Made by a program: the position numbers and the translations under genes
In this document: in pieces, positions 4,512 to 6,183 of the stretch
How the letters are laid out: each line of letters opens with the position of its first letter
Numbering within the stretch: position 1 is the stretch's first letter
Notes under the pieces: generated by a model
What the model was told of the DNA's origin: nothing
Databases searched by the model: none
The model's input: the letters and a program-made list of their open reading frames with translations, nothing else
NCBI GenBank assembly: GCA_035640155.1
Contig: DASQWR010000031.1
Span: forward strand, 1-6,183
Origin: JALYQB01 sp035640155
GTDB taxonomy: Bacteria > Actinomycetota > Actinomycetes > Mycobacteriales > Pseudonocardiaceae
Reading direction: 5' to 3'
DNA length: 6,183 nucleotides

Positions 4512-5462
4512 ATGGCCCGCTACGACTCCCTGCTCGACGCGCTGGGGGACACCCCGCTGGTGGGGCTGCCGAACCTGTCGCCGTCGAACGAGGTGCGGCT
4601 GTGGGCGAAGCTGGAGGACCGCAACCCCACCGGTTCGGTGAAGGACCGCCCGGCGCTGGCGATGGTCCTCGACGCCGAGCACTCCGGTCGGCTGACCGCG
4701 GGCTGCACGATCCTGGAGCCGACCTCGGGCAACACCGGCATCTCACTGGCGATGGCGGCCAAGCTCAAGGGATACCGGCTGGTCTGCGTGATGCCGGAGA
4801 ACACCTCGATCGAGCGCCGGCAGCTGCTCGAGGCGTACGGCGCGGAGATCATCTACTCGCCCGCGGCCGGTGGCTCCAACCAGGCGGTGGCGCGGGCCAA
4901 GGAACTCGCCGTGCAGCACTCGGACTGGGTGATGCTCTACCAGTACGGCAACCCGGCCAACGCCGAGGCGCACTACCGGACCACCGGTCCGGAAATCCTG
5001 CGTGACCTGCCGTCGGTGACCCACTTCGTGGCCGGGCTCGGCACCACCGGCACGCTGGTCGGTGTCGGGCGCTACCTGCGGGAGCACAAGCCCGACGTGC
5101 AGATCATCGCCGCGGAGCCCCGGTACGGGGAGCTGGTCTACGGGCTGCGCAATCTCGACGAGGGTTTCGTGCCCGAGCTCTACGACCCGGAGGTGCTCAC
5201 CGGCCGGTTCTCCGTCGGCTCCTTCGACGCGCTGCGCCGCACCCGCGAACTGCTGGAGACCGAGGGCATCTTTGCCGGCATCTCCACCGGCGGCATCCTG
5301 CACGCGGCCCTGGCGGTGGCCGAGAAGGCTGCCGGCACCGGCGAGCACGCCGACATCGTGCTGGTCGTCTGCGACGCGGGCTGGAAGTACCTGTCCACCG
5401 GGGCATACTCCGGGGACCTCGAGGAAGCGGCCACTCGCCTCGACGGCCAACTCTGGGCCTAG
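4512..5462 (+). CDS. cysM: CysM, O-phosphoserine-dependent cysteine synthase (CysO-thiocarboxylate sulfur donor)
   Basis: The 316-residue product is a fold-type II PLP enzyme aligned almost end to end with M. tuberculosis CysM (323 residues). The PLP Schiff-base lysine is K44 in NPTGSVKDRP. The substrate loop is PTSGNTG (70-76), and the PLP phosphate loop is GLGTTGT (175-181). R213 in AEPRYGELVYGLRN corresponds to Arg220 of the M. tuberculosis enzyme, which recognises the phosphate of O-phosphoserine. The protein ends LDGQLWA, matching the mycobacterial tail that folds into the active site and guards the aminoacrylate intermediate. These features mark it as the CysO-coupled enzyme rather than a generic O-acetylserine sulfhydrylase. 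A deletion of about seven residues lies after LSPSN relative to M. tuberculosis. ATG 4512 follows GGAGGGAG at 4498-4505. The gene is probably co-transcribed with cysO; the next gene appears to have its own promoter 44 bp after the stop. Confidence 0.95.
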   Translation: MARYDSLLDALGDTPLVGLPNLSPSNEVRLWAKLEDRNPTGSVKDRPALAMVLDAEHSGRLTAGCTILEPTSGNTGISLAMAAKLKGYRLVCVMPENTSIERRQLLEAYGAEIIYSPAAGGSNQAVARAKELAVQHSDWVMLYQYGNPANAEAHYRTTGPEILRDLPSVTHFVAGLGTTGTLVGVGRYLREHKPDVQIIAAEPRYGELVYGLRNLDEGFVPELYDPEVLTGRFSVGSFDALRRTRELLETEGIFAGISTGGILHAALAVAEKAAGTGEHADIVLVVCDAGWKYLSTGAYSGDLEEAATRLDGQLWA

Positions 5463-5505
5463 CGGACGCGTCCTGAGGCCACAGCGTCCTCTCGGCATGC
5501 GCGGG

Positions 5506-5511
5506 TATCCT
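5506..5511 (+). promoter_or_regulatory. Putative -10 box (TATCCT) for the rhomboid-family gene
   Basis: TATCCT is a good TANNNT match ending 8 nt before ATG 5520, giving a leaderless or 1-2 nt leader transcript. No Shine-Dalgarno sequence of normal spacing is seen. A 10-bp perfect palindrome, GGACGCGTCC (5464-5473), lies just after the cysM stop and could act as a weak terminator or binding site. Confidence 0.42.
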
Positions 5512-5519
5512 CGGCGGAC

Positions 5520-6125
5520 ATGAGGACCGCGCCTGGCGCTTCCGGCCGCGGGCCCCGGGTGCTCCCGGCCCGCCCCGGGCAGGCCGCGGTCGTCATCGCG
5601 GCTTTCACCGGGCTGCTCTACCTCTCCGAGGCGGCGGACACCGTCCTCGGCGGCGCGCTCGACAACGCCGGGATCCGACCCCGCGAGATGGACGGCCTGG
5701 ACGGGGTGCTCTGGGCGCCGCTGCTGCACGCCAGCTGGCAGCACCTGGTGGCCAACACGGTGCCGGTGCTCGTGCTTGGCTTCCTGGCGCTCGCAGGCGG
5801 CATCTTGCAGTTCGTCGCGGTCACCGCGGTGGTCTGGGTTGTCGGAGGCCTCGGGACCTGGCTCGTCGGCGCACCGTTCATCCACCTCGGCGCCTCGGTG
5901 CTGGTGTTCGGCTGGATGGCGTTCCTGCTGGTCCGCGGCTTCTACGCGCGCAGCGCGGGCCAGATCACCCTCGCGGTGATGCTCTTCCTGCTCTGGGGCG
6001 GGATGCTCTGGGGCGTGCTGCCCGGCACCCCGGCGGTGTCCTGGGAGGGCCACCTGTTCGGTGCGCTGGGTGGGCTGCTCGCCGCCCGGCTCGTCGCCGG
6101 TGCCGACCGCACGCCCGCCCGGTGA
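5520..6125 (+). CDS. Rhomboid-family intramembrane protein (putative serine protease)
   Basis: The 201-residue product has a basic N-terminus and about six hydrophobic segments (roughly residues 21-39, 76-92, 95-117, 122-138, 148-165 and 179-190), as in compact bacterial rhomboids. Rhomboid landmarks are present: H75 and N79 in SWQHLVANTVP (the helix-2 HxxxN motif), S126 in HLGASVLVFGW as the catalytic serine candidate, and H178 in WEGHLFGALGG as the catalytic histidine. The classical GxSG motif is GASV here, with Val at the last position, so peptidase activity is likely but not certain. By position it is the orthologue of M. tuberculosis Rv1337, which also lies between cysM and murI; its substrates are unknown to me. 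ATG 5520 is chosen from the adjacent -10 box. The stop overlaps the murI start by 4 nt (GTGA), so the two are probably translationally coupled. Confidence 0.88.
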   Translation: MRTAPGASGRGPRVLPARPGQAAVVIAAFTGLLYLSEAADTVLGGALDNAGIRPREMDGLDGVLWAPLLHASWQHLVANTVPVLVLGFLALAGGILQFVAVTAVVWVVGGLGTWLVGAPFIHLGASVLVFGWMAFLLVRGFYARSAGQITLAVMLFLLWGGMLWGVLPGTPAVSWEGHLFGALGGLLAARLVAGADRTPAR

Positions 6126-6183
6126 GCCCCGCCTCGGATGCACCGATCGGTGTCTTCGACTCCGGTGTCGGCGGGCTGACCGT
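6122..6183 (+). CDS. murI: MurI, glutamate racemase, N-terminal fragment (3' end outside window)
   Basis: Only the first 20 codons are inside the window, from GTG 6122. They read a short leader followed by APIGVFDSGVGGLTV, the N-terminal signature of glutamate racemases; the Asp of FDSG lies in the glutamate-binding pocket of the family. MurI interconverts L- and D-glutamate for peptidoglycan precursor synthesis in the cytosol. The start overlaps the rhomboid stop (GTGA), which indicates translational coupling, and no separate ribosome-binding site is obvious. The ATG at 6138 is out of frame. Order rhomboid-murI after cysM agrees with Rv1337-Rv1338 of M. tuberculosis. Confidence 0.92.
   Translation, partial: MSPASDAPIGVFDSGVGGLT

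Noticed and set aside
4743..6143. 466-codon open frame on the - strand across cysM and the rhomboid gene
   Set aside because: It is antisense to two well-supported genes. Its product is composed mainly of charged low-complexity stretches, as expected for a frame shadow in GC-rich DNA.

Overview
The window is very GC-rich, with strong G/C bias at third codon positions, GTG and TTG starts, and 4-bp stop/start overlaps. These features indicate a high-GC actinobacterium. The order mec - cysO - cysM - rhomboid - murI at the right end matches Mycobacterium tuberculosis Rv1334-Rv1338. The genes at the left (DUF4328, DUF5926 with a SEC-C motif) and the two gene remnants look more like a Pseudonocardiales-type genome, but that placement is inference.

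Layout. At 2-313 is the 3' end of a DUF4328-like membrane protein gene. At 314-468 lies what reads as the wreck of a glycerophosphodiester phosphodiesterase gene, with two family motifs in different frames. At 478-2335 three genes run on the + strand: a DUF5926/SEC-C zinc-motif protein with a pentapeptide tandem repeat near its N-terminus, a small polytopic membrane protein, and a small lipoprotein. A class I SAM-dependent methyltransferase follows on the - strand (3106-2351), convergent with the lipoprotein. Divergent from it is a decayed pyridoxamine-5'-phosphate-oxidase-like (F420/FMN split-barrel) gene at 3286-3539, closed by a strong hairpin at 3544-3575. The rest is the cysteine cluster: mec (JAMM peptidase), cysO (ubiquitin-fold sulfur carrier), cysM (O-phosphoserine sulfhydrylase), then a rhomboid-family membrane protein and the first 20 codons of murI (glutamate racemase).

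How they work together. In the characterised M. tuberculosis pathway, CysO carries a C-terminal thiocarboxylate. CysM transfers this sulfur to O-phosphoserine-derived aminoacrylate to give CysO-cysteine, and Mec (a zinc JAMM hydrolase) releases cysteine. All catalytic residues I know for CysM and Mec are present here. CysO, however, ends Gly-Gly-Arg-Arg rather than Gly-Gly, so it should need trimming before activation.

Regulation visible in the sequence. Four genes (DUF5926, lipoprotein, mec, rhomboid) have a TANNNT -10 hexamer only 6-8 nt before the start codon, which suggests leaderless or nearly leaderless transcripts. cysO and cysM have Shine-Dalgarno sequences and are preceded by structured spacers: a run of mini-hairpins before cysO and alternative hairpins before cysM. 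No tRNA, rRNA, CRISPR array, insertion sequence or phage gene was seen. I found no clearly new multi-gene system; the least ordinary points are the CysO tail, the two spacer structures and the two internally deleted genes.
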